The position numbers were made by a program, and so were the translations under genes. A DNA stretch of 64,000 nt from positions 19,048 through 83,047 of the forward strand of contig JACUUC010000013.1 of the NCBI GenBank assembly GCA_014859445.1. The letters run 5' to 3'. The stretch comes from Bacterioplanes sp. (lineage in GTDB: Bacteria; Pseudomonadota; Gammaproteobacteria; Pseudomonadales; Oceanobacteraceae). This document shows, in pieces, positions 19,385-28,066 of the stretch. The notes beneath the pieces were generated by a model, which worked only from the letters and a program-made list of their open reading frames with translations, made no database searches and had not been told where the DNA came from. Positions within the stretch are counted from its first letter, which is position 1; the number at the start of each line of letters is the position of its first letter.

Positions 19385-19875
19385 CAGTCTGTCTCCTGAG
19401 TCAGTGGCAGCTGCACGAGCCATTGGTCGACACGCTGATATAGCTCGACAATGTCATAACGGCAGTGTGGTTGATAACCACCGTGTGCGATGACTTGGCC
19501 ATAGTGATCATCAAACAGTGGTTGTTTGCTGTGTGCCTGTAAAAAATGCAGCCATGCGCCACCGGAAAGGCCAACGGCGTGCGGATACGCGTGTACGCAA
19601 ACCTGTTTTAATACGTGATTGCAATGTTGAATAAACCATTGGCCATTGGCTTGCGGTGACTGTAATGCGTGTTGCTGATAATGCGAGAGTATCTGGCGAG
19701 CGTCACGAATGGGAGCACGCTGCTGCCAAGAGCGCCATCCCCAGACGATGCATAACGTGAATAGCAATAGGCATAAGAGTGCAACGATCCACCAACCCCA
19801 GGCGAGCGGCCACCAGCTTATCGCTTCAGGGTACATCAGTGGCTCTAATGCCAGTGGGTGTTGCACCGTATTCAT
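19384..19875 (-). CDS. DUF4381 membrane protein of the MoxR/Bat operon
   Basis: A 163-residue protein with one N-terminal membrane helix (WGWWIVALLCLLLFTLCIVWGW, about residues 25-46) and a cytoplasmic domain typical of DUF4381. ATG 19875 overlaps the stop of the DUF58 gene by four bases. Family members occur almost only between DUF58 and VWA genes in gammaproteobacterial moxR operons. Function is unknown; position suggests a structural part of the Bat-like complex. Confidence 0.75.
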   Translation of the reverse strand: MNTVQHPLALEPLMYPEAISWWPLAWGWWIVALLCLLLFTLCIVWGWRSWQQRAPIRDARQILSHYQQHALQSPQANGQWFIQHCNHVLKQVCVHAYPHAVGLSGGAWLHFLQAHSKQPLFDDHYGQVIAHGGYQPHCRYDIVELYQRVDQWLVQLPLTQETD

Positions 19876-20828
19876 CGTACTGCTCCATGACCGCTTTGTT
19901 CGGTCTGAGCGATTGGCGTTAACCCAAATCCTTGTCGCAGTTGTGGTAATGGATCTTGTTCGGTGGCAATGCGAATGCAAGGCGCTCGAAGCTGACGCAT
20001 GGCCTGCTGCAAGGCGCTATGACGCTGTTCAAAGGCTTGCTGGTATTGCCTTCGCTGTTGTTCGTCGTGGCTATTGACGACAATGGTTTGCCGGCCATTG
20101 GTGAGTGAATAGTGGCCTGGCGGCGGCAATGCTTGATCGAGTGGATCGTAAATAGCAAAGGCAAACACATCGGAATGCTGTCGAATCGGATAAAGCAATT
20201 GTTGGCAACGCTCATCAAACCCAAGCCAATCACTGAGGAAATAGATGGCTGTGCCAGGCCGCGCGATACGCCGGACATGACGCATGATCTGCTGCATTCG
20301 TTGTTGCGGGTCTGTGGCTTGGTTGGGCGTTAGTCGGCTGAGCTGGTGCAATATCTTCAGCACTTGTTTACGTCCGGTTTTGGGGCGTAAGTCGACTTCC
20401 CGGTCATCATTAAACAGAAGGCAGCCGATGCGATCTCCCGCTTGCAATGCAGACCAGGCCAGCAAGGCGGTAATGTCAGCGGCCAGTACACTCTTGAAGG
20501 TATTGCGACTGCCAAAATACATGTGGCTGCGTAAATCACAGACCAATAATACGGGCCTTTCACGTTCTTGATGAAACAGTTTGATGTGCGCACGACCCGT
20601 TCGAGCCGTGACTCGCCAATCCATGGTGCGAATGTCGTCACCCGCTTGGTATTGCCGAACCTCGGCAAAGTCTAAACCGCGCCCTCGGGATTTGGCGGTA
20701 TACAGACCCGCTTGGTCGCTGAAGACTTTTTTCGGTTGGCGCAAAGGAATTTGCCGCGCCAGATGGCGCAATATCACTAAGTTGTCGGCATGAATCTCGG
20801 CGCCGTTGGTGAACGAGGCAAGTGTCAT
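19872..20828 (-). CDS. DUF58-domain protein of the MoxR operon
   Basis: A 318-residue soluble protein with a DUF58 domain. ATG 20828 lies one base after the moxR stop and gives a normal N terminus (MTLASFTNGAEIHADNL); the open frame extends upstream inside moxR but has no reason to be used. Recognisable family features are SRGRGLDFAEVRQYQAGDDIRTMDW, IKLFHQERERPVLLVCDLRSHM (a degenerate VWA-type strand) and FLSDWLG. DUF58 proteins accompany MoxR ATPases and are thought to be their VWA-like partner in the cytosol. Confidence 0.88.
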   Translation of the reverse strand: MTLASFTNGAEIHADNLVILRHLARQIPLRQPKKVFSDQAGLYTAKSRGRGLDFAEVRQYQAGDDIRTMDWRVTARTGRAHIKLFHQERERPVLLVCDLRSHMYFGSRNTFKSVLAADITALLAWSALQAGDRIGCLLFNDDREVDLRPKTGRKQVLKILHQLSRLTPNQATDPQQRMQQIMRHVRRIARPGTAIYFLSDWLGFDERCQQLLYPIRQHSDVFAFAIYDPLDQALPPPGHYSLTNGRQTIVVNSHDEQQRRQYQQAFEQRHSALQQAMRQLRAPCIRIATEQDPLPQLRQGFGLTPIAQTEQSGHGAVR

Positions 20829-20829
20829 A

Positions 20830-21789
20830 TCAAACAACCGGTACACGCTGCAGCAGTTCGCGAATGACGTCATCAACACGTAAGCCGCTGGCTTCGGCCT
20901 CGAAGCTGAGTAACAAACGGTGACGAAGAACATCGTAGGCGATGGCATGCACGTCATCAGGACTCACGTAATCGCGCCCTTGTAGCCAGGCATGAGCGCG
21001 GGTGCAACGATCTAAGGCGATGGTGCCGCGTGGACTGGCGCCGTATTCTAACCATTGCTTTAGTTCGTTACCGTAATGCTCTGGCTGGCGCGTGGCCATA
21101 ATCAATTGCACGATGTAGCGTTCTACCGATTCGCTCATGTGCAAGGCTAGTACCTCTTGGCGTGCCGCGAACAGGGTTTGTTGAGTCAATGTGGTGGCCG
21201 TAGCCGTGGGTTGCAGACTGGCTTCGCCGCGTACTAAGCGCAATATGGCCAATTCGGCATGGGCATCTGGGTAGTCGATGGTAACGTGCATCAAAAAGCG
21301 ATCCAGCTGCGCTTCGGGTAACGGATATGTGCCTTCTTGTTCAATGGGGTTTTGGGTGGCCATGACCATGAATAGGTCAGGTAATGCATGAGTCTTTCCG
21401 GCGACACTGACTTGGCGCTCGGCCATGGCTTCGAGCAACGCACTTTGTACTTTGGCGGGGGCGCGGTTGATTTCATCGGCTAAGATTAAATGATGAAAAA
21501 TGGGGCCAGGTTGAAAATCGAAGCGGTGCTCTTCGGGGCGATAAATTTCCGTTCCTGTGATATCCCCAGGTAATAAGTCGGGGGTAAACTGGATGCGTTT
21601 AAAGTCACCATCAATGCGATCTGCCAAGGCGTTGATGGCTTTGGTTTTGGCCAAGCCAGGTGCCCCTTCCACCAACAGGTGACCATCAGCCAGTAGGCAT
21701 ATCAGCAGTCGTTCAACCAACGCCGGTTGGCCAATAATGTGTTGTTGCAGCTCGTTGCGCAGCGCGGCAAATCCTTGATGTAACGTCAT
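20830..21789 (-). CDS. moxR: MoxR-family AAA+ ATPase
   Basis: A 319-residue AAA+ ATPase of the MoxR family, which acts as a chaperone for assembly or cofactor insertion of VWA-linked complexes. Walker A is EGAPGLAKTKAI (about residues 38-49), Walker B is LILADEINRAPAK, sensor 1 is VMATQNP and the arginine-finger region is PEAQLDRF. It is the first gene of the six-gene operon running to batD, with overlapping or nearly touching start and stop signals throughout. A promoter candidate lies just upstream. Confidence 0.93.
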   Translation of the reverse strand: MTLHQGFAALRNELQQHIIGQPALVERLLICLLADGHLLVEGAPGLAKTKAINALADRIDGDFKRIQFTPDLLPGDITGTEIYRPEEHRFDFQPGPIFHHLILADEINRAPAKVQSALLEAMAERQVSVAGKTHALPDLFMVMATQNPIEQEGTYPLPEAQLDRFLMHVTIDYPDAHAELAILRLVRGEASLQPTATATTLTQQTLFAARQEVLALHMSESVERYIVQLIMATRQPEHYGNELKQWLEYGASPRGTIALDRCTRAHAWLQGRDYVSPDDVHAIAYDVLRHRLLLSFEAEASGLRVDDVIRELLQRVPVV

Positions 21790-21822
21790 GGTGTCAGTTC
21801 CTAGCGCTTTGATTTTGTGAGG

Positions 21823-21850
21823 ATTTTATAAAATTAGTTGTCAACGTCAA
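21823..21850 (-). promoter_or_regulatory. Candidate sigma-70 promoter for the moxR-bat operon
   Basis: On the minus strand TTGACG (21850-21845) and TAAAAT (21828-21823) are 16 bp apart, with a start expected about 25 nt before the moxR ATG. A second TTGACA overlaps the spacer (21844-21839). Confidence 0.4.
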
Positions 21851-21958
21851 TGCTCTGATTCCTTTCATTGAGGTGGGTTCCCGAGTTGCTCTGCGACATG
21901 GCTGGGAATATCAGCTACGCTTAATGTCATTGATCAGTCTACAGAAGGACACGGTAAC

Positions 21959-24900
21959 ATGTTAAACGCTTTGCATGAATGGATGAATGAGCGCAATGAT
22001 CCGGAAACGGCCAATCGACTGATGGGGTTTTCCCGAGTGTATTATCGCAATGTGTCTGCCGATGAATGGTTGGCGCGTTCGATGGACGATGTGTATGGCG
22101 CCACACTGTCCATGTGGCAATTGTTGCAACAACGCGCTGCTCAGCAAAGCAATATTCGTGTATTCAACCCGGATTATGAAAATCATGGTTGGCAGTCGTC
22201 GCACACCATCATTGAACTGGTTACCGACGATAAACCATTTTTGGTGGACTCCGTGCGCATGGAATTGAATCAGCGACAGATGGCGATTCATTCGATTCAC
22301 TATGCGGTGGTGCCTATTGAACGAGATAAAAAAGGCCGATTGAGTACGGGCAATGACTGGTCATTTGACACGGAGAGCATGCCGACAGAGGCTTTATTGT
22401 CTATTGAGATTGATCATCACAGTGACCCCGCTGTATTGACCGATCTTGCCGAAACGTTACACGCCATTGTGCATGAAGTATCGGTCTGCGTGGTCGATTT
22501 CCCCCCCATGTTGGCATGCCTAGATGAACAGATTGCGTTGCTGCAAGCTCAGCCCGAATTGGTCGAGCAGGTGGCCTTTTTAACCTGGTTGCGTGATCAC
22601 CATTTTACCTTTTTGGCGTACGACGAATTCACGCTAAAAAAACAAAAAGGTGATGTGTGGTTGGAGCGCAATGCCAGTGCCGATTTGGGGTTGTTTCGCG
22701 GTTATCCGAAATCGACGACGCGGCTGAAATTGAGTACGTTACCTACGGACATTCAGCAGTTTATTAGCGATGAACATCGCATCAGTTTTATGAAGTCGGG
22801 TCAGCGTTGTCGAGTACATCGACCGGCCTATCCCGATTATGTGGTGATTAAACGTTTGAATGAGGCGGGTGAGGTCATCGGTGGCGTGCGTTTCATGGGT
22901 ATGTTTACCTCCATGGTGTACTTGGAAACACCGAACAATATTCCGATTATTCGTGACAAATTAAAGCGTGTGCGCGAACTGAGTGGTTTTGCAGAGCACA
23001 GTCATCGTGCGAAAGAGCTGGATCGAATTTTGGAAGTGTATCCACGCGATGAGTTGTTTCAATCCACCGCTGAGCAATTAAAAACCATTGCCAACAGTAT
23101 TTTAAATATTCAAGAGCGACGCCAAACACGGGTGTATCTGCGCAAAGATCCGTACAGCAAGTTTTTATCCTGTTTGTTGTATGTACCTCGTGATATTTAC
23201 AACACCGAGTTGCGGCAGAAAATCGAACAGGTGTTAACGCATGAATTTGCGCCGCAGCACATTGAATTTAATACCTATTTCTCAGAATCGATTTTGGCAC
23301 GTACGCATTTCATTGTGCGCTTGAACGAGCAGCAGCCGGTGACGTTCGATGACGATGTGGTGATCTATAAAATTCTACAGGCCGTACGTTCTTGGCAAGA
23401 CGATTTGCACACGGCATTGGTCGAGCAGGTCGGTGAAGAAACCGGCAATGATTATTTTCAGCGCTATCGTGACGCTTTTCCTGCCGGATATCGTGAGCGT
23501 TTTGCACCCCGTAGCGGGGTTTCCGACATCATTCATATTGAAGACTTGCTGGACGCCCAACCGAACGAGTTGGGCATGAGTTTTTATCGTGAGTTGGAAG
23601 AAGACGAGCAGTATTTTCGCTTTAAATTATTTCAGCGTGATCGATTATTGCCGTTATCCGATGTGATTCCGGTCTTGGAGAATTTTGGTCTGCGGGTGAT
23701 GGGTGAGCATCCTTACGAATTGCGTTTGACGAATGCGCGTTGTGATTCCATTTGGGTGCATGATTTTACGTTATTTCATGGCGGCGCCGAGCCTATTCAT
23801 TTGGCGTCAATTAAAACGCAGTTTCAACAGGCGTTTGCCGCAATATGGCATGGCCATGCGGAAAATGATGGCTTCAATCGTTTGGTTTTGGCCGCTCAAA
23901 TGAGTTGGCGACAGGTTGCATTGTTGCGTGCGTATGCGCGCTATATGAAACAGATCAAATTCGGCATCAGTGAAACGTACATTGCCGATACCTTGTGCCG
24001 TTATGTCGGTATTAGCCAGCAGCTGATGCAGTTGTTTGAGGTACGCTTTGGTTTGCAGAATCACACCTTGGCCGAGCGAGCGGTGCACGAAACCGCACTG
24101 GAAGAACGGCTGATTGCCGCTTTGGATGATGTGCAGCAATTGAACGAAGATCGTGTGATTCGTCGTTATTTGGAACTGATCAAAGCCACGTTGCGGACGA
24201 ATTTTTATCAGCAGGATGAGCATCGGCAGCCTAAATCGTATGTTTCGCTCAAGTTGGATCCGAGTGCCATCACAGACATGCCGTTACCTCGACCTATGTT
24301 TGAAATTTTTGTCTATTCACCCCGTACGGAAGGGGTTCATTTACGCGCGGGCAAAGTGGCGCGCGGTGGCTTGCGTTGGTCGGATCGTAGTGACGATTTT
24401 CGTACGGAAGTGCTGGGCTTGGTAAAAGCACAGCAAGTGAAAAATGCGATCATCGTTCCGGTCGGTGCGAAGGGCGGATTTATTGTGAAATGCCCGCCCA
24501 CTGACGGTGGCCGAGAAGCACAGCTCGCGGAAGGGATTGCGTGTTATCAGACGTTTATTCGTGCGCTGTTGGATGTGACCGACAACCGTGTCGATGGTGA
24601 CATTGTGCCGCCACAACAGGTGATTCGTCACGATGAAGACGATGCCTATTTGGTGGTGGCGGCCGACAAAGGCACCGCCAGTTTTTCCGATATTGCGAAT
24701 GAAATTTCATTGGCACGTGGGTTTTGGATGAAAGACGCCTTTGCTTCCGGTGGTTCGGTCGGATATGACCATAAAAAAATGGGTATTACCGCTCGTGGTG
24801 CTTGGGTATCGGTGCAGCGCCATTTTCGTGAACGCGGTATCGATGTGCAGCAACAACCGTTTACTGTGGTGGGTATTGGCGATATGTCGGGCGATGTATT

Positions 24901-26767
24901 TGGTAATGGTATGTTGTTGTCGCCTCATATTCGGTTGGTTGCGGCGTTCAATCATCAGCATATTTTTCTTGATCCGGAACCGGACTGCGCACGCAGTTTT
25001 AGCGAACGCGAGCGTTTATTTCAGTTACCGCGCTCCAGTTGGACAGATTACGATGTGACGTGTTTGTCTGCCGGTGGTGGGGTGTTTTCGCGCAGTGCCA
25101 AGAGTATTGTGATCACACCGGAAGTTAGGCGCTGTTTGGCCATCGACGATGAGCGTTTAACCCCGAATGAGTTTATCAAAGCCATTATGCGTGCACCGGT
25201 CGACTTGCTGTGGAATGGGGGGATTGGTACTTATGTGAAAAGCCACAGCGAGCGCCATTCACTGGTGGGGGATAAGGCCAATGATGGTTTGCGCATTGAT
25301 GGTCGTGAATTGCGCGCACAAGTGGTCGGTGAAGGCGGCAATCTCGGTTTTACGCAACTGGGCCGAATTGAATACGCTTTGCAGGGCGGTGTGAGTTACA
25401 CCGACTCGATTGATAATGCCGGTGGTGTGAATTGCTCCGACCATGAGGTCAATATCAAAATCATGTTGAATGAATTGCTCGATAGCGGCGACTTGACCTT
25501 AAAGCAACGCAACGACGTGTTTGTTAAATTGACCGATGATGTGGCGAATTTGGTATTGGAGGACAATTATCGACAGACGCAGGCGATTGTGCTGGCGTAT
25601 CACGATTGCGAAAAACGATTGGACGATTATCAGCGGGTGATTCAGGCGCTGGAACAATCCGGTAAGCTGAATCGTCAACTGGAAGGGTTGCCCACGGATG
25701 ATGAATTGCTGCAACGTAAACAAGCGGGCTTAGGGCTAACACGCCCTGAATTGTCGGTGTTGATTTCCTACATTAAAGCGGAACTGAAAGAACAGCTCAA
25801 TGACGATAGCATCGCCAATGATCCTTACTGTGCGCAATTGTTGTTTGGTGCGTTCCCAGCGGCGTTGGCCAAGGATTTTGCGGAACCCTTGATGCACCAT
25901 CGATTACGTCGTGAAATCATTGCGACGCAGCTGGCAAATGACATGGTGAATTACATGGGCATTACCTTTGTTCATCGTTTGCAGCAATCCACTGGGGCGA
26001 GTAGTGCCGATATTGCGCGAGCGTATTTGGCCGCCAAAGGCATTTTCTCGTTGGATGAATATTGGCAACAATTGATGGCGCTGGATACCTTGGTTGCCAG
26101 CGATCTGCAAGAGCAGATGATGGCGGATATGATTCGTCTAGTACGCCGAGCAACGCGTTGGTTGTTGCGCAATCGTCGTAATTTAACCGCTATTGATCAT
26201 GAAGTTGAGGCGTTTCAGCCAGCGGTGCAGCAATTGTCTCAGGTGCTGTCATCGACCTTGCAAGGTGAGTCGCTGGCGCGTTGGCAGCAGCTGGTTGCTG
26301 AACGTCAACAACAGGGTGTGCCCGAATCGCTGGCGTTGGTGACATCGGCAGCGACGGACTTGTATGCCTCATTGGGTATTATTGAGGTGGCGCAGCAAAC
26401 GGAGCGATCGCTGAGTGATGTCTCACTGGTCTATTTTACCTTGGGCGAGCAGTTGTCACTGAGTTGGTTTATGGAGCAGATAACCGCTTTAGGGACTCAA
26501 AACCATTGGCAGGCCTTGGCACGAGAAAGTTTGCGCGATGATTTGGATTGGCAACAGCGTGCCTTGACCATGAGCTTGTTGGTGTCGTATTGGCAAGAGG
26601 GCGAGTTGTCAGCGGCCTTGCAACAGTGGCAACAGGATCAAACGCTGTTGTTTGATCGTTGGCAGGCCATGTTGGTGGAAATTCGCAAAATTGAGCACAT
26701 GGAATTTGCCATGGCGGCGGTGGCATTGCGCGAGTTACTTGATTTGGCACAGGCCAGTCGGCACTGA
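21959..26767 (+). CDS. gdhB: NAD-specific glutamate dehydrogenase, 180-kDa class
   Basis: A 1602-residue NAD-dependent glutamate dehydrogenase converting glutamate to 2-oxoglutarate and ammonium, mainly for catabolism. It is the large class known from Pseudomonas and Streptomyces. The N-terminal half (about 1-700) carries ACT-like regulatory modules (DDKPFLVDSVRMELN). The catalytic core lies at about 750-1250: KVARGGLRWSDRSDDFRTEVLGLVKAQQVKNAIIVPVGAKGGF, with the conserved Lys residues; VGIGDMSGDVFGNGML, the nucleotide-binding segment; and LWNGGIGTYVK. A helical C-terminal domain follows. Length is normal for the class. ATG 21959 has GAAGGA upstream. The gene stands alone and divergent from moxR. 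Confidence 0.97.
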   Translation: MLNALHEWMNERNDPETANRLMGFSRVYYRNVSADEWLARSMDDVYGATLSMWQLLQQRAAQQSNIRVFNPDYENHGWQSSHTIIELVTDDKPFLVDSVRMELNQRQMAIHSIHYAVVPIERDKKGRLSTGNDWSFDTESMPTEALLSIEIDHHSDPAVLTDLAETLHAIVHEVSVCVVDFPPMLACLDEQIALLQAQPELVEQVAFLTWLRDHHFTFLAYDEFTLKKQKGDVWLERNASADLGLFRGYPKSTTRLKLSTLPTDIQQFISDEHRISFMKSGQRCRVHRPAYPDYVVIKRLNEAGEVIGGVRFMGMFTSMVYLETPNNIPIIRDKLKRVRELSGFAEHSHRAKELDRILEVYPRDELFQSTAEQLKTIANSILNIQERRQTRVYLRKDPYSKFLSCLLYVPRDIYNTELRQKIEQVLTHEFAPQHIEFNTYFSESILARTHFIVRLNEQQPVTFDDDVVIYKILQAVRSWQDDLHTALVEQVGEETGNDYFQRYRDAFPAGYRERFAPRSGVSDIIHIEDLLDAQPNELGMSFYRELEEDEQYFRFKLFQRDRLLPLSDVIPVLENFGLRVMGEHPYELRLTNARCDSIWVHDFTLFHGGAEPIHLASIKTQFQQAFAAIWHGHAENDGFNRLVLAAQMSWRQVALLRAYARYMKQIKFGISETYIADTLCRYVGISQQLMQLFEVRFGLQNHTLAERAVHETALEERLIAALDDVQQLNEDRVIRRYLELIKATLRTNFYQQDEHRQPKSYVSLKLDPSAITDMPLPRPMFEIFVYSPRTEGVHLRAGKVARGGLRWSDRSDDFRTEVLGLVKAQQVKNAIIVPVGAKGGFIVKCPPTDGGREAQLAEGIACYQTFIRALLDVTDNRVDGDIVPPQQVIRHDEDDAYLVVAADKGTASFSDIANEISLARGFWMKDAFASGGSVGYDHKKMGITARGAWVSVQRHFRERGIDVQQQPFTVVGIGDMSGDVFGNGMLLSPHIRLVAAFNHQHIFLDPEPDCARSFSERERLFQLPRSSWTDYDVTCLSAGGGVFSRSAKSIVITPEVRRCLAIDDERLTPNEFIKAIMRAPVDLLWNGGIGTYVKSHSERHSLVGDKANDGLRIDGRELRAQVVGEGGNLGFTQLGRIEYALQGGVSYTDSIDNAGGVNCSDHEVNIKIMLNELLDSGDLTLKQRNDVFVKLTDDVANLVLEDNYRQTQAIVLAYHDCEKRLDDYQRVIQALEQSGKLNRQLEGLPTDDELLQRKQAGLGLTRPELSVLISYIKAELKEQLNDDSIANDPYCAQLLFGAFPAALAKDFAEPLMHHRLRREIIATQLANDMVNYMGITFVHRLQQSTGASSADIARAYLAAKGIFSLDEYWQQLMALDTLVASDLQEQMMADMIRLVRRATRWLLRNRRNLTAIDHEVEAFQPAVQQLSQVLSSTLQGESLARWQQLVAERQQQGVPESLALVTSAATDLYASLGIIEVAQQTERSLSDVSLVYFTLGEQLSLSWFMEQITALGTQNHWQALARESLRDDLDWQQRALTMSLLVSYWQEGELSAALQQWQQDQTLLFDRWQAMLVEIRKIEHMEFAMAAVALRELLDLAQASRH

Positions 26768-26786
26768 GGTGAATGGTTCGTGGCAC

Positions 26787-26815
26787 TTGACCTGCTGCTG
26801 ACTCGGCTCTATAAC
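26787..26815 (+). promoter_or_regulatory. Sigma-70 promoter upstream of the DUF2835 gene
   Basis: TTGACC (26787-26792), 17 bp, then TATAAC (26810-26815). The predicted start (about 26822) lies immediately before an 18-bp palindrome. The promoter begins 20 bp after the gdhB stop. Confidence 0.55.
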
Positions 26816-26825
26816 TGCCCCAATT

Positions 26826-26843
26826 CTGCACTCGTGAGTGCAG
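26826..26843. promoter_or_regulatory. 18-bp perfect palindrome at the DUF2835 transcription start
   Basis: CTGCACTC-GT-GAGTGCAG is an inverted repeat with 8-bp arms and a two-base centre. Its place at or just after the predicted +1 is typical for a repressor operator; as RNA it could only form a two-base loop, so a DNA site is more likely than a hairpin. The protein that would bind it is not known. Confidence 0.45.
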
Positions 26844-26877
26844 TGACTGGGTGCAGTACAGCCGTTGGGAGCAGCAC

Positions 26878-27105
26878 GTGAGCCAGCAAGTTGTGGTGGA
26901 TTTGGCGATTTCGGCCGATGAGTATTTGAGTTACTACCGTGGTCACATCAAGTATGTGGTGGCAACCACGCTCGATGGACGTCAGGTGCGCTTTCCGGCC
27001 AATATTTTGCAAAAAATGGTGGGCCACGAAGGCATTTACGGTCGTTTTGCGATTCAGTTTGATGACCAAGGAAAGTTTCAACGCGTTCAGCGTGTTGAGC
27101 GTTGA
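26878..27105 (+). CDS. DUF2835 family small protein
   Basis: A 75-residue soluble protein of DUF2835, a family of small gammaproteobacterial proteins with no known function. I chose GTG 26878 because GGGAG lies six bases upstream and the resulting length fits the family; an in-frame GTG at 26851 would add nine residues. The conserved pattern is visible: ISADEYLSYYRGHIKYVVATTLDGRQVRFPANIL, then GIYGRFAIQFD. It follows gdhB but has its own promoter candidate with a palindrome. It converges on sufT with a 24-bp gap that holds no obvious terminator. Confidence 0.75.
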   Translation: MSQQVVVDLAISADEYLSYYRGHIKYVVATTLDGRQVRFPANILQKMVGHEGIYGRFAIQFDDQGKFQRVQRVER

Positions 27106-27129
27106 TCTTCTGATAGGCCGTTCTCCTCA

Positions 27130-27657
27130 TTAGAAAAAGAGACCGGCTTCCAATTGGGCTTCTTCGCTCATCATTTCTCGGCTCCACGCTGGCGTAAATA
27201 CCAGTTTCACCTCGACCAGAGCAACATTAGGTACTTTGGCGACTCGGTATTTGACATCGGAAATTAACACGGGCCCCATGCCGCAGGTGGGTGCGGTGAG
27301 TGTCATGGTAATCAGCACTTTGTTTTGTTCGATGGCGATGTCGTAAATCAAACCCAAATCGAGCAAATTGATGGGGATTTCTGGGTCGTAGATGGTGCGC
27401 AAGGCTTGTTCGATTTGCTCCTTATGGACGAGGCCGTCGCCACGATCCTCAAATTCGATGACTTCCGATTCTAAACCCAATGCGGCGGCATCGGTGCCAT
27501 CAACACGCATCATGTTGCCATTGACAATCACCGTGTAATTGCCACCCAACGCTTGTTGGATGGTAACGAACGTGCCTTCGGCAATCACCGCTGGTTGGCC
27601 ACCGGGTACGGTACGAGCAGGGCACGGCTGGTGGGCAACCACCATTCTTCTTTCCAT
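27130..27657 (-). CDS. sufT: SufT-like Fe-S assembly factor (DUF59)
   Basis: A 175-residue protein of the SufT/DUF59 (MIP18-like) family that helps maturation of iron-sulfur proteins. The start ATG 27657 gives MERRMVVAHQ and lies 35 bp after the sufA stop; an upstream in-frame start overlaps sufA. An N-terminal extension of about 80 residues (GGQPAVIAEGTFVTIQQALGGNYTVIVNG) precedes the DUF59 domain (EQALRTIYDPEIPINLLDLGLIYDI, then TLTAPTCGMGPVL with the conserved Cys). It is the last gene of the suf operon, which supports the role. Confidence 0.88.
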   Translation of the reverse strand: MERRMVVAHQPCPARTVPGGQPAVIAEGTFVTIQQALGGNYTVIVNGNMMRVDGTDAAALGLESEVIEFEDRGDGLVHKEQIEQALRTIYDPEIPINLLDLGLIYDIAIEQNKVLITMTLTAPTCGMGPVLISDVKYRVAKVPNVALVEVKLVFTPAWSREMMSEEAQLEAGLFF

Positions 27658-27692
27658 GTAACGTCTCTCATGGCTGTATGAACAAGAAGGGC

Positions 27693-28052
27693 TTAGACGG
27701 AGAATGACTCGCCGCAGCCGCATAAATCTTTTGCGTTCGGGTTTAAGAATTTAATGGTGCTGTTTAAGCCTTCTTTGCTGAAGTCGATGATGGTACCACG
27801 AACGTAGGGTTTGGCTTCGGCCGAAACGTACAATGTGAGGTCATCACAGATGGCGATGGCTTGGTCATCGTCTTGAGCGTTGGCCACAAATTCGATGTCG
27901 TATTTAAAGCCAGAACAGCCGCTTTTTTTTACGCCTAAACGCACACCGTGCATATCAGGCGATTTTTGCAGTTGCTTACGAATGTGGGCGATCGCGGTAT
28001 CCGTCATCGATACCGTGGCGTCGGCGTTTGGGTCAAAAGTCGCAATGCTCAT
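27693..28052 (-). CDS. sufA: A-type Fe-S carrier, SufA/IscA family
   Basis: A 119-residue A-type carrier that accepts or delivers iron-sulfur clusters. The three family cysteines are present: one in KKSGCSGFKYDIEF and two in DLCGCGESF near the C terminus. It lies 14 bp after sufS and before sufT in the operon. ErpA-like function cannot be ruled out, but the operon context supports SufA. Confidence 0.92.
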   Translation of the reverse strand: MSIATFDPNADATVSMTDTAIAHIRKQLQKSPDMHGVRLGVKKSGCSGFKYDIEFVANAQDDDQAIAICDDLTLYVSAEAKPYVRGTIIDFSKEGLNSTIKFLNPNAKDLCGCGESFSV

Positions 28053-28066
28053 GGTGGAATCTCCGC

